Of a DNA stretch of 64,000 bases, positions 11,147 to 20,870 are shown in pieces. Source of the DNA: Unio delphinus (lineage: Eukaryota > Mollusca > Bivalvia > Unionida > Unionidae). Positions within the stretch are counted from its first letter, which is position 1. Each line of letters starts with the position of its first letter. The stretch covers positions 1,270,501 through 1,334,500 of the forward strand of contig JAQISU010000036.1 in assembly GCA_029339505.1 (NCBI GenBank), read 5' to 3'. The position numbers were made by a program, and so were the translations under genes. The notes below the pieces were generated by a model that had not been told where the DNA came from, did not search any database, and saw nothing but the letters and a program-made list of their open reading frames with translations.

Positions 11147-11737
11147 TCATAATTTCCATGATCCTAAACTCGCATCATAATTTGCAAATCGAGCCACTGC
11201 TTCTATATAATTGCTGTCTTTATATAATGAATCTGTGCCGATTCTGACTGCGTTATCAATATATTTATTTATCATCGATAGCAGGTTTATAGAAACATAC
11301 GCCAGCATAGGCGATTTTAGATGATTATATTGAGGAGATTCGCCATCGATGTAGCTAACAATAGTTCCCAACTTTGTTCCATCATACAAGTAAGCATTTT
11401 CACTACTGACATATATAACTTTAGCTGTTGCATTTGCGATTATAAAATCGTATTCAGCATCATCTACAATGAATTGTAAATAATGCCTCTTGAGATCATT
11501 TGATCCGGCTTGGGTGAATTTACCTGTTATTCTTCTACCCGGATCCTTTGCGGTTTTATCTTTGATTTCAACTATATGATCAAAGGTCTTCTTGGATCGT
11601 TTAACAATATAGTCCTCGGTAATATTTAGGATAATTGTCCTTATAATCGTTAATAATACTATAAAGACTAACATCATCAGATTGTGATAACCAAACTTCA
11701 GTCTATGCATGGTATGATATAATTGCCTCACCGACAA
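11147..11737 (-). pseudogene. Relic gene with membrane segment, weak PolB-like motif
   Basis: The longest surviving frame of the cluster (196 codons). A hydrophobic segment (LMMLVFIVLLTIIRTIILNI, about residues 20-40) precedes a soluble part ending NAVRIGTDSLYKDSN and DASLGSWKL. TDS followed about 25 residues later by LGxWK resembles motif C and the region after it in family B polymerases, but motifs A and B are not visible and the first Asp is absent. It may be a polymerase fragment or an unrelated virion membrane protein. No family is assigned. Confidence 0.4.
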
Positions 11738-11889
11738 TCAGCGATATCAGTATTTTATAATCCATCATATACCGTAATAACACTATTGGCGCCCAGTATT
11801 TTGCAGATAAATGTCTACCAAACCAAAACTTAACAAATTGGATGAAGTGCCTGGGTAAACTCGAATGATAGATAGTACACGAGCGAATC

Positions 11890-12126
11890 CAGTTAGATCC
11901 AAATCAGGTAGTTCTTCATTAATCGCAACTCGTGTGATCTCGTAGGTGGGATGTCCAAATCATTTAAAATCCCCAACTCACTCCCCATATTCGAGCAAAC
12001 TTCCAGGATATCATACAACCATGTCAACCGAGAAGACATTTTTAGAATCATATTTGGTATTCCACCAACCGCCTTGTCCATATGATACAAATCTCACTTG
12101 AACTTCTGAGATAAATTAAAATCGTG

Positions 12127-12221
<95 letters not shown>

Positions 12222-13046
12222 AAACGATCTGCAACTGACGGGACGGTAAAACAGTTTGTGAGTAATTGCTTGGTATTATCATTTGAAAACTTCTCAGCGA
12301 GTTTTCTCATCTCACCATGAAGAGAGTCCACCGTATATTTCACCGTTTGGTCTTATAAATTTATCAAATTTACACTCTTCATCTTTGAAACTCGGAAATA
12401 ACCACACTGATACAGGATCGTTTTTATCTAACTCCTAAATAAAATCAAACATGTTACTGCCAGAACTCTCTGGCGGGTAATATCGTACAATTCGACCTAG
12501 TTGAAATATTGTTACTGAATTAGTTCACGCGTGCACGTTATGATCAATGATATTTATTGGAGGTCCTTATATTTCGACTGTTATCGTCGCTACTGTTGAT
12601 GGGAATTTTAATGCTGTTTCTAACTCAGTCACATTGTTTATTGTAGCACCAGCATTCTTGCCTGATATCGCCCATTTGCTTATCTTACTACGTCTTAGAT
12701 CTATCAGACCGAATCCACGCATCGCATTTGAAAAATGCTTTGTTACTCGTTCGGCTACACAATTTATTCTTGACTCTGTCAACGGTGACAGTTTCATAGG
12801 TTTCAATTTCTCAACACTTGAATTTATATTTATCGGATGAATTCCATAAACAACCGCGGTCACAGGATAATAATACAGTCCATGAATTCCAGTCAATATT
12901 CCTGGTATGAATATCTGACTCATAATGACGGTTTTTAAATTTTTGAGGGTAGAATCTTGTTTATCACGAATACTCCAGTTTCCTCTTTCTGATAGTATAA
13001 TAAATATCACTCTGAAAAATATGTTTGATGTATACTTCCTCTTCAT
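11890..13046 (-). pseudogene. Relic gene, unknown, interrupted by (CT)n expansion
   Basis: Begins MKRKYTSNIFF at 13046 and stays open for 159 codons. After a stop it continues in protein-like frames (VTIFQLGRIVRYYPPESSG, PVSVWLFPSFKDEECKFDKF, SLHGEMRKLAEKFSNDNTKQ), then a (GA)n tract encodes RE repeats, then another stretch (AVGGIPNMILKMSSRLTWLY). At least two frame changes and two stops are needed. No Walker A, exonuclease or protease motif is visible. It may be one long gene or two. Confidence 0.4.
12133..12219. repeat. (CT)n microsatellite inside a relic gene
   Basis: About 43 CT units. It interrupts the relic reading frame, so it expanded after the gene was no longer constrained. Confidence 0.95.
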
Positions 13047-13479
13047 TTCCTGGTATTAGTTAAGTTATATAGCATACAGCCACTTTTACAATCGGGACTG
13101 TAGCCTTCGATTATGAAAGTTCAAGTGAAATCCACACTCTCCCACGTTGTCACCACGACTTGGATGTGTTTTGCTATTCTACCGGTGTGAATTTTAGCGG
13201 GAGAGCGTGGTGTTAGCTTGTACGTAGAGAGAGACCCCGTACATGTTTTTGCCGTCCTTAACTAAGTTTTATGTATTTATGTACTGTGTCGTCATTCACC
13301 AAGTATGACCTCTTGAGCTTGATAGATTTTTTTTGACAGACTAAGGGTTCACAATGGGGATTGTGTTTCGTGCTGCCCCTGAGCCTACTAATATGGCATT
13401 AGGCAACTGAGGGTTTCACATTGGGTTGTGTTGTCTTGTGCATATATCCAAGCCCTGCTAAGATGTTATAGAGGGATAT

Positions 13480-13975
13480 ATCTATTATATAATGAATTAT
13501 GAAAATATCAATGATATAATTTCTGCTATTACAAATTACAAAATCGAGAAATACAATTATCGGATGAACTAGATCGTGACAATATTATCTCTACTTTGAG
13601 TACCTAGAAGAGCTTAAATCAGAAAAAAAATATACGGTACCGTCTCAGGCCATTGACGTTTTATTAGCATAAAGCAGCGAATGAAGTAAGTTAATACCTG
13701 TATTTGTCGCAGAAAAAGAAATAAGAGAGGAATTATCAGAACAATATGAAGCAAAGAAAAATGTTAATTCTCGCCTAAAACAACTAAAAACGATTATACA
13801 AAGCGAAAATAGAAACACGATTCCCGGTAACTAAGGCGGCTTCGTTACGAAGCGAGGCCAGCACAGAAATGTTTGTTTTCACTACTAAAATCATCAGCAC
13901 TGACAGATTTACTAAATCTGAACAAGTATTGATTTCACCACAAACAAACTATGCTACTGATATATTTTTAACATA
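13480..13975 (+). pseudogene. Relic coiled-coil gene on opposite strand
   Basis: Plus-strand frames give YFEYLEELKSEKKYTVPSQA, VAEKEIREELSEQYEAKKNV, SRLKQLKTIIQSENRNT, then after a one-frame shift ASLRSEASTEMFVFTTKIIS and DRFTKSEQVLISPQTNYATD. Heptad-like spacing suggests a coiled coil. It is the only opposite-strand gene inside the cluster and lies between two minus-strand relics, so it may mark a transcription-unit boundary. Family unknown. Confidence 0.4.
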
Positions 13976-14068
13976 TTGATTTCGAAATTTAAGATTGAGA
14001 TCTTAAGATTTAACTTAGAGACTTATTTGTAAAGTTCCTCCATCGAGGTCAATCAAATTACCAGTGAA

Positions 14069-15427
14069 TCAAACGTTTATTCTCTTTAATAAGGTATTAT
14101 AACACCGCATATAATCTGTGGTCACTGGTTCTTGTACCATCAGGAAACCAGGTGGAGCCAGTGGTGTAATTGGATATAAAATGTATGCTTGCCGGGCCAG
14201 ATTTTGCGAGATTTGTTTGATAGCTACCATCAATAACATCACATCACATACTATAGTTACTGCGATCACCGACGATATATTGACATTCCCAGGTGTTATA
14301 TGTCTCCAACCTCGGTGTGGGTCTTATAATGCTTGAGGATACCATTATGGGGTATATATTTCCATGCAGCGAGTACCAGAGAAAATTCGTTATTGATAAG
14401 TGATTTCTCTAGTTGTTCGGTTGCAAGTTCAGGTATTACAAATATCCCTAATTGCTCTTCGGTTATTTTAAAACGATCAAGAAATACCTTATCTGAATAG
14501 AATATGTATTTATTATTATACGTGCGAACATCAATAACAGTTATTACTCGATCATGAATTCGTAGATTAATGTTCTCGATATCGTCTACTTTTTATTTAA
14601 ATGATGAATAATTTCGACAATTTGTTGTTTTAAGTCATCCGAATGATCCTTTGTAAGCATTTACAAGTAAATTTTGCAATCTACCAAATTCGTGACTGAG
14701 TTCGGGAGTTATTATTTCTCTAAAATTAATAATATACCTCTCGTTTACAATCATTTTAGAATCACTTAATGTTGTATCATCCATAAATAATTTTTTAATA
14801 GGCGTTGATTTTTATTCGCCGTCAAGAATAATGAATAATTGTTTTTCTCTAAATCGAGTTCCTGTATTCTGGATGTGTTATAAATCTTCACATTTGTAGT
14901 AAAATTATTCAAGGTTCCTTGTCGCGGTACTTGATATTTAGATGTTGAAATGTCAGGTCATCCTAGTACAGTTCTGATCGGTTATTGATAAATATCTACA
15001 ACATAGCCAGGCGAGTTTATCTCGATCGCGGCTGAAAATGTCGGTTCGTGAACCGTTATAGCAATATTTTATTATTTTTTTGTAATGAATTTTATTCTAC
15101 GCTGGAGTTCATTATTGATATGTTCGATCTGATAGTTACCGGACGGTATAAAAACAGGAGTTCCATCTGGTTTACTTGTACTCGCGAACACAAGAGAATT
15201 ATTCGGTTGCTGCCAACCAAATTGTTTAGATCTGATATTTGTCCAACTGTAGTATACTCGTAGTATACTCGTAAGTTTGCTAGTGCCATTTCCTTTACCG
15301 GAATTGCAGTTGGATAGTTCGCGCTGAATTTAGGGCTAGTTGGGGTTACTGAGATCATTGTTGTTCTATCAGGAGATGCATTTGCGGCCATCTGCTGCAG
15401 TAAGTCCGTTGTTGATGTCGATGCCAT
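14069..15427 (-). pseudogene. Relic of a larger protein, probable virion component
   Basis: Starts MASTSTTDLLQQMAANASPD at 15427, open to 15092, then continues in shifted frames: FSAAIEINSPGYVVDIYQ, YQVPRQGTLNNFTTNVKIYN, MIVNERYIINFREIITPEL, NINLRIHDRVITVIDVRTYN, EQLGIFVIPELATEQLEKSL and finally a hydrophobic stretch with ARQAYILYPITPLAPPGFLM to 14069. Stops of all three kinds occur. Roughly 440 residues with mostly beta-type composition; position after the fibre-like gene suggests a structural protein, which is inference. Confidence 0.45.
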
Positions 15428-15534
15428 GTTTTTCTAATGTTGATGTTGCTGTGTGATAGATTTTAGTTATCACCGATAACTTTTTCTCGGCTAGCACTGT
15501 ATCGTCGAGACTAGATAATATCAAAGAAGATATC

Positions 15535-15880
15535 TGAGAATAGTTACTTATATACTCGTGTATTGTATTCTGGCTGCATTAGGATATTTGTTTTGCAATG
15601 ATATTAAGAAACACTGTATTTGTTGTTGATGCTGAAACATAATTGTGACAACTGCAGGTGTGATCATCGTTACAGTTCATAGCAATACACCTGTTCCAGC
15701 AATAACAGATGAAGCCGAATACAACATTATGTCATCACGGGTAATACGCCTACGGTATTTGTTTTTTTTTACTGTAAATTTGTCAACGATATATTTTTGT
15801 TTAGTTTGAAACTCGCGCATTTGATTGTATCGATATTGTTGGACATTATTTACACTAATTACTTAAATCAATAACAAAAT
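15535..15880 (-). pseudogene. Relic of a small membrane protein
   Basis: A minus-strand stretch reading KKNKYRRRITRDDIMLYSAS followed by a hydrophobic segment (SSVIAGTGVLL, one TGA, TVTMITPAVVTIMF) and a polar tail FQHQQQIQCFLISLQNKYPN. The layout is basic head, one transmembrane helix, Gln-rich tail. No family recognised. Confidence 0.35.
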
Positions 15881-15884
15881 TCAA

Positions 15885-16740
15885 CATAGGATCTGATATG
15901 TGTTGCTATTAAATGACCATTAATGGGTTTTATTTTAAACCCCAGTGGTTCCCTTGCGTATAAACTCACTTAAGCTATTAACACCGGTTGATTCATCTGA
16001 TGACACATTAAATTGTAACGGGGAAATTAAAGTTAATCTATAGATACCCTGGACTTCCCCGGTAACATCAATAATATTATGTTGAGGGGTCCACATATAT
16101 TATCCATGTTTATCCATAACACGGTATTGATTTTTTGCTGATGCGGTATTCTACTCTTTTGAAGTTGATCAGCCATAGCAGTACAATCGCCAACGATATT
16201 ATCCTGTGCTTGTTTAATCACATTAATATTTGTTTTAATTTAATTTAATGTGATTATTTGACGGTTTTCAGAAGAAAATATCCACGGTTTTATCTGTTTT
16301 TTTTTTTTTAAATTATGACGGAGATTTCCAAACGCATCTACATGAACATTATACTCAGCCCGCAATGTTGATAGTTTATCGTTAGTGGTTTTATATTCAT
16401 CTCACAGCGCGTCTAGATAGTTTTTTGTCACAGCGTCACTGTCCGATGATTTTATTCGAGTTCATGTTGAGCTTGCCTGTCATTGTATCACCGGATTTTT
16501 TTTACTCGATTATTAATATTAGCTAACACAGTTGTAAAAGGAACATCGGGTTTAATCATACCAGTATAATCAAACACTGCTAGTGAATTTTCGGTTTCTC
16601 CATTACGTATAACTATAATATAATTGAAGGAAACATTCCTTGATTTTAATTTCCCTGTCTATCTTGAAAAAACGAAATTTCGTTTGGATCCACATTTGCA
16701 AGATTCGGATATTTTATCCTCTAAATATTTCTTACATCAT
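15885..16740 (-). pseudogene. Relic fibre-like (tail-fibre-type) protein
   Basis: Successive frames give YPNLANVDPNEISFFQDRQG, then RNGETENSLAVFDYTGMIKP, then GDTMTGKLNMNSNKIIG (16442-16492), then DSDAVTKNYLDAL (16405-16437), a coiled-coil-like DEYKTTNDKLSTLRAEYNVH, and a C-terminal part with FNVSSDESTGVNSLSEFIRK and INGHLIATHIRSYVEF. The GDTMTGxLxMxxNKI plus DAVTKxY pair is a hallmark of trimeric fibre shafts in phages and eukaryotic viruses, where the protein forms the receptor-binding spike. At least three frameshifts and a stop disable it. It lies next to the protease relic, as structural genes do in related elements. Confidence 0.6.
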
Positions 16741-16789
16741 CTGCTGACGATATCTCCCCGGTGTTTTTTCACAGGTTTCGAGAGAGATC

Positions 16790-17150
16790 TCCCGTAAATA
16801 TAAATCATTATATTTTAAGGTCTTTCTACAAAGCGATTACTCGTGTATTCGCGTAAGGTTTTAAAGGGTGGGTTTTTATATAGCATCAAGGTCATGAATT
16901 ACTTCTTGACCTCATATTCGTGGATCGGTCATTGTCTGTGTTGGTAGCGTCGAGTACCATTGAGGAAATTTTAATTGTTGTATATAGCGCATAAATGCCC
17001 TTGATGGCGCTAACCCGTAGGAATCAAAATAAAAGAATCCGCGTGGATCAATCACGAATGCAACCTAGTGAGGTTCAGGTCCTGTGCTGTTATTGAGGTT
17101 AATAATACCTGTTTTAATATTGTTTGGGTGTTTTGGTAATTGATCTTGCA
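16790..17150 (-). pseudogene. Adenain-like cysteine protease relic
   Basis: A minus-strand frame beginning near MQDQLPKHPNN gives GIINLNNSTGPEPH, a TAG, VAFVIDPRGFFYFDSYGLAP, a Gln/Trp stretch, then DPRI, a TGA, and GQEVIHDLD. The His (17068-17070) after the Gly-Pro motif and the Asp in YFDSYG (17023-17025) match the catalytic His and acidic residue of adenovirus-type maturation protease. The stop at 16912-16914 stands exactly where the catalytic Cys before Gly is expected. Spacing between His and Asp (15 codons) fits the family. Adenain cleaves capsid precursors during virion maturation and is diagnostic for Polintons, adintoviruses and adenoviruses. Confidence 0.7.
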
Positions 17151-17219
17151 TACAAATCCTCTGGAGTTTCCTATTCTTAATTTTTAACAGCATCAAGTAA
17201 ATCAAAATTTGGCAGTATT

Positions 17220-17960
17220 TTTAGTAAACTGTCCACGGCAACCTCAGTCTTTTTCCGCTGTACCATGAATACGGAGTCCCTGGTAGTCTTAGACACCGCC
17301 CTTTTTGTATCCTTTTCATATTGGTGTCTTTAGTGCCATTCCTGTCCCTTTTCCAACTGCTCCTAATGCGGCGGCTTTCGCGACTCGGAAGCGGCGGCGG
17401 CAATCAATGCTGGTAACGCTGTGAGAAGAGGAAATATTCCGCCTGATTTAATCATATCCTTGACCGCGTATGAAACGTAATTAAGTTGAATTCCAGTTTT
17501 TGCTTTTAGTGCCTTATTTGACATAGTTGGTCTGCTGCTAGCAATCTGATCTTGTTTTAATGTTATTGCTGCTTCACATGTACTTGCATTTTCTTATTGT
17601 AATTTCTTCCCCTGATCAGTAGTCAGAGTGACATTAACGTGATTGTATGACCTTTTATTAATTATGAGATTGATCTAATTGTTTACATGTTTTCTACTGG
17701 TGCGTCAACGACTCTCAGTTTTCAACCTACACCTTCGAGTAACATCGTTTTGTCCCTGAAAATGACAGCAGTTGGTCTGTATTGAGAGATAGCCCCCTCG
17801 ATTTACACGAACACGGAAATATAAATCAACGACATCGATGTGTTCAAGTGAAAAGTAATAAATCGGATATAAACGTTTAAAATCGTATTACCATATGTGT
17901 AACACAGTATCAATATTTTGAGAGCTAAATATGTTCCGACGATTCTTGTTGGCCGTTTAT
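17220..17960 (-). pseudogene. Relic with Gly/Ala-rich hydrophobic peptide
   Basis: Minus-strand frames include GAISQYRPTAVIFRDKTMLL, TTDQGKKLQ, TCEAAITLKQDQIASSRP, then MSNKALKAKTGIQ from 17524 leading to GGIFPLLTALPALIAAAASE and, after a one-base shift, KAAALGAVGKGTGMALKTP. The Gly-Gly-hydrophobic-Ala/Gly pattern with flanking Lys is reminiscent of membrane-active minor virion peptides in adenovirus-related elements. That resemblance is compositional, not a proven homology. It sits between the capsid-like and protease relics. Confidence 0.45.
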
Positions 17961-19295
17961 CGTTGAAGATACTTCCTCAACTCCGCATTTGTCAAATATC
18001 ATGTGACTAAGCATTTGTTTATCAACATAATCTACTCCTTCAGTATTCTGTAGCGCAACAAATATATGCCTGATAGAAGAAACACCTTGCTGTGCTGCCA
18101 TATGCTACGTAAATTCATCATTAACAGTACCTTTTATTGTATCTGTTGAAAGTGACAACCATGCTATCAATGATTTATCACCTGTGTCCGTAAAGGATAA
18201 CAATCTTTCCTCCTTGGTAATTGATGGAGTTATTAATGGTAACCATAATGAATGTTTTAATATAATTACTTTATCATTAGCAACACCAGTATCATGCCAG
18301 ATTGCAGCATTGTCATCACTTTGTCGCGTGAGAACTATTATATGTTTAGCACCGAAGCTAACCTTTCTAACATTTCTACAGAATTCGAATATATGATGCA
18401 ATGGAACCACGCAGGAAAATCTTTGTTATATAACATATTTTTATGTGTTGCAAATCACAAGTTGTACTTATCATTATAATGTATTATATCAAAATTGTCT
18501 GGTGGTCTCGTATATGTATCAGAAGCTGTATCAACTGAAGTAGCTCGTGTTGCCTTTAATTTATTATATAGAATATGCAAAGCGTGATCAGTATTATCTC
18601 TTTCGAATATCAGAGATGGTCCAAATGTATTGTATAATCATCGGAATATCGAGCTAATCTTACTTTTGTTTTGGCAGCATCAACATCATGTTCGATATAT
18701 TCAATTAATCTTCCGGCAATCATATATATAGCTTTTTTTGAGCGTCTACACCAGCTGGTACAAGCTGACCTTCTACTTCGGTTAAAGCTTCAGCGGGTAA
18801 GAAATATTTTCTTGTAGCTTGAACTTAAAGTTTTAGTCTAGATCAGGAATTGGGTTCCATCGCGTTATAGGAATAAATACGATAATCGCCTACGGAATCA
18901 TTTTTGAAAACCAGAGCGTTTATATCACGTCCTGTGTCGGGTGAAGATTTAAACATTTTATTATATATTTCTCTAACTAAATCGGGTTCTCGCTGACTTT
19001 TACAGACCACTTCCCGCTGTCAGATTTGCAGTAATAATTATGTTTGCATCAGATCCTTGATTTATCAGCGCTGCTAGTTCTTTATCTGCCGCTTGGTTTA
19101 TTTTCTTACCAACATTCGCGGGCATAATTTCCGTAGACGGGAATTTTCTTCGTCGGACCAAAGCGGTTAGACCTTTTTAGCTGTAAAAAACGCTTTACAG
19201 GCAACATCGCCAACAGCACTAATACCCTTATCACGAATAAAGTCAATTGCTTTCATCGATAGTTGTTTTGCGATTAATGCTATTGTTGGAGCCAT
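17950..19295 (-). pseudogene. Capsid-like protein relic
   Basis: Starts MAPTIALIAKQLSMKAIDFI at 19295. After frame shifts it reads INQAADKELAALINQGSDAN, REIYNKMFKSSPDTGRDINA, YMIAGRLIEYIEHDVDAAKT, DHALHILYNKLKATRATSVD and then the open block 18410-18105 with LHHIFEFCRNVRKVSFGAKH, DDNAAIWHDTG and SLWLPLITPS, ending near VALQNTEGVDYVDKQ. The last block resembles an uncharacterised family that I recall from virus-derived loci of invertebrate genomes and take to be a jelly-roll capsid protein. Size (about 440 codons) and placement upstream of the hydrophobic peptide and protease fit a major structural protein. The assignment is tentative. Confidence 0.45.
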
Positions 19296-19593
19296 CCTTG
19301 CAAATTACCCTTGAATAACACTACCAAGACCGTCTCCATAATATACTTTATAAACAGGCTACCGTGAATTTACTACTTAAGTCATATTTTGGTTTATGGC
19401 GGTTGAAGTGTATGATCATCCTATTTTATTATTATTTATCTAATTGTGTGACTAATTGTCACTAGTGACGATTAATTACTGTGACAACCATCAAAGAGTT
19501 CATCGATAAAAAATCTCGATATACACTGATATCCATGCTACCCCTTTGAAATAATCGTCTACAGATATCAGCGGCTTCATTAATTATTATTTA

Positions 19594-20428
19594 TTAGTTA
19601 TTGTCGGCTCGTTTACCACCTATGAGGATTTCTAATCGTGCTATCTCAGAGAGAATATTATTAGGACAGACAACAAGACCAGTACCTTGGCTTGCAGTTC
19701 CACTAGAAGAAAATCCCTTTCCCGCTGCTCCTTCCTCTTCCCTTTTAGTAAACAGTCGTAAGGGTGATCTTTCTACTTTTTTAAATTGTTCGCCAGCCCT
19801 TTCCAATTTTGACAACCATGATGAGAAAGACTGAGGTTGAGGATGTTGTTCAGATGGAAAATGAGATTGAGGTTGTTGAGACTGTTTTTCAAGTTTTCTT
19901 ATTTGTTCAACAAGAACATCAACATTATAATCACTCTGACTGACTTGCCTTTTTATTGTAATATACAAGATTTATCATACACACCAATTAGCATTTTTGC
20001 AGGTAAATGAAATTATTGAGTATTTTATTATCCTCAATAGCTTCTTCTCGAAACTATTTTATCAGATCAATAGCCTCTCTTCGTCTTTTAAGTTTAGGTG
20101 AAACATTAGCAATTTTTTCACCTTGGGCGACGGCTAAAATATGTTGTCGTTGAGCTGCTGATATTTGTTTTAATACTGGAAGAATACCCTTTTTTCTTTC
20201 CTCCTTATCCGTAATATCTTACAATATAGCTCTTTCTGTAGTTATTGCAGCTTTTTCAGTAATTGTGGTAAGAGGTCTAAATGGCTCATCCATACCCTGT
20301 ACAAAATCAACTTGAAATTCCTGTCGTTGTTGTATTTATTGTCTGATATAATCTGGCACGGGTGTAAATCTCCTAATGACTGCTAGTCGCTCTCGAGCTA
20401 ATCTACTTGTAAACGATTCTCCTTCCAT
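19594..20428 (-). pseudogene. Relic coiled-coil gene with Gln-codon stops
   Basis: Begins MEGESFTSRLARERLAVIRR at 20428 and keeps one frame for about 140 codons except for TAA at 20336-20338, TAA at 20219-20221 and TAG at 20054-20056, each in a Gln-rich or Lys/Glu-rich context. Stretches include QVDFVQGMDEPFRPLTTITE and QISAAQRQHILAVAQGEKIA. One frameshift near 19.96 kb leads into a 120-codon tail (VDVLVEQIRKLEKQSQQPQS, SFSSWLSKLERAGEQFKKVE, RLEILIGGKRADN). Predicted coiled coil and low-complexity linker; function unknown. Confidence 0.45.
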
Positions 20429-20449
20429 TGTTATATGATAGGATATAAT

Positions 20450-20865
20450 TTGTAGCTGCAGAGAAGGATTCAAAACGAATAGGTGTCAAACAGACATGGG
20501 CAAGCGCGTTCTTTTATTTTTTACAAAAATGACAAAAAATAACAGAATTATCTAACTCGCAAGACAATCTCGGTTAGTTAGAAGGTTTGGTTTAGTATGT
20601 TTGACGTTGTTTCGGTTTTGGAGGAGGCCTTGGCTTGCCAACATGATGCCTCTATAAAGTTGTTCTATTCTACCCCAATCTACATGTGTATGTGCATTTT
20701 TGGGGGGTTTCGTACTGGAAACCCTGGTTAACAAATATTTGCCTAACAATTATTTGCCTAAAAGCGTTGTCCAATTCCCCATCTTTGCTGTAACAGCATA
20801 TATGCGTCATTAGCTTTATTCTTATAGTCATTTCAAAGCTTAGCAAAAGATAATTACTGCGACTG
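20450..20865 (-). pseudogene. Relic at right end of viral cluster
   Basis: Minus-strand frames read YKNKANDAYMLLQQRWGIGQ and, after a shift and two stops, KPPKNAHTHVDWGRIEQLYR and GIMLASQGLLQNRNNVKHTK. Protein-like composition ends near 20.87 kb, which I take as the right limit of the element. Family not recognised. Confidence 0.35.
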
Positions 20866-20870
20866 ATGTT

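Larger units (their letters stand above)
11100..20870 (-). mobile_element. Degenerate Polinton/adintovirus-like endogenous viral element
   Basis: A nearly 10 kb block of successive decayed protein-coding stretches, almost all on the minus strand, with frameshifts, premature stops and a (CT)n expansion inside one gene. The anchors are an adenain-like protease, a fibre-like protein with the GDTMTG...DAVTK signature, a Gly/Ala-rich hydrophobic peptide and a capsid-like protein. That combination belongs to the Polinton/Maverick-adintovirus-adenovirus assemblage. I found no convincing polymerase, integrase or FtsK-like ATPase inside, and no terminal inverted repeats, so the copy is probably incomplete. 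Its relation to the polymerase-bearing module at 1-5 kb is unknown; the two share no sequence that I can see and differ strongly in state of decay. Confidence 0.65.

Noticed and set aside
11147..11737. Family B polymerase C-terminus in the relic cluster
   Set aside because: TDS and a later LGxWK fit, but motifs A and B are not visible, the first Asp of motif C is Gly, and an N-terminal membrane segment is unexpected. Kept only as a weak resemblance.
11100..20870. Alternative genetic code for the whole relic
   Set aside because: TGA stops and frameshifts are common elsewhere in the cluster, which a reassigned UAA/UAG code would not explain.
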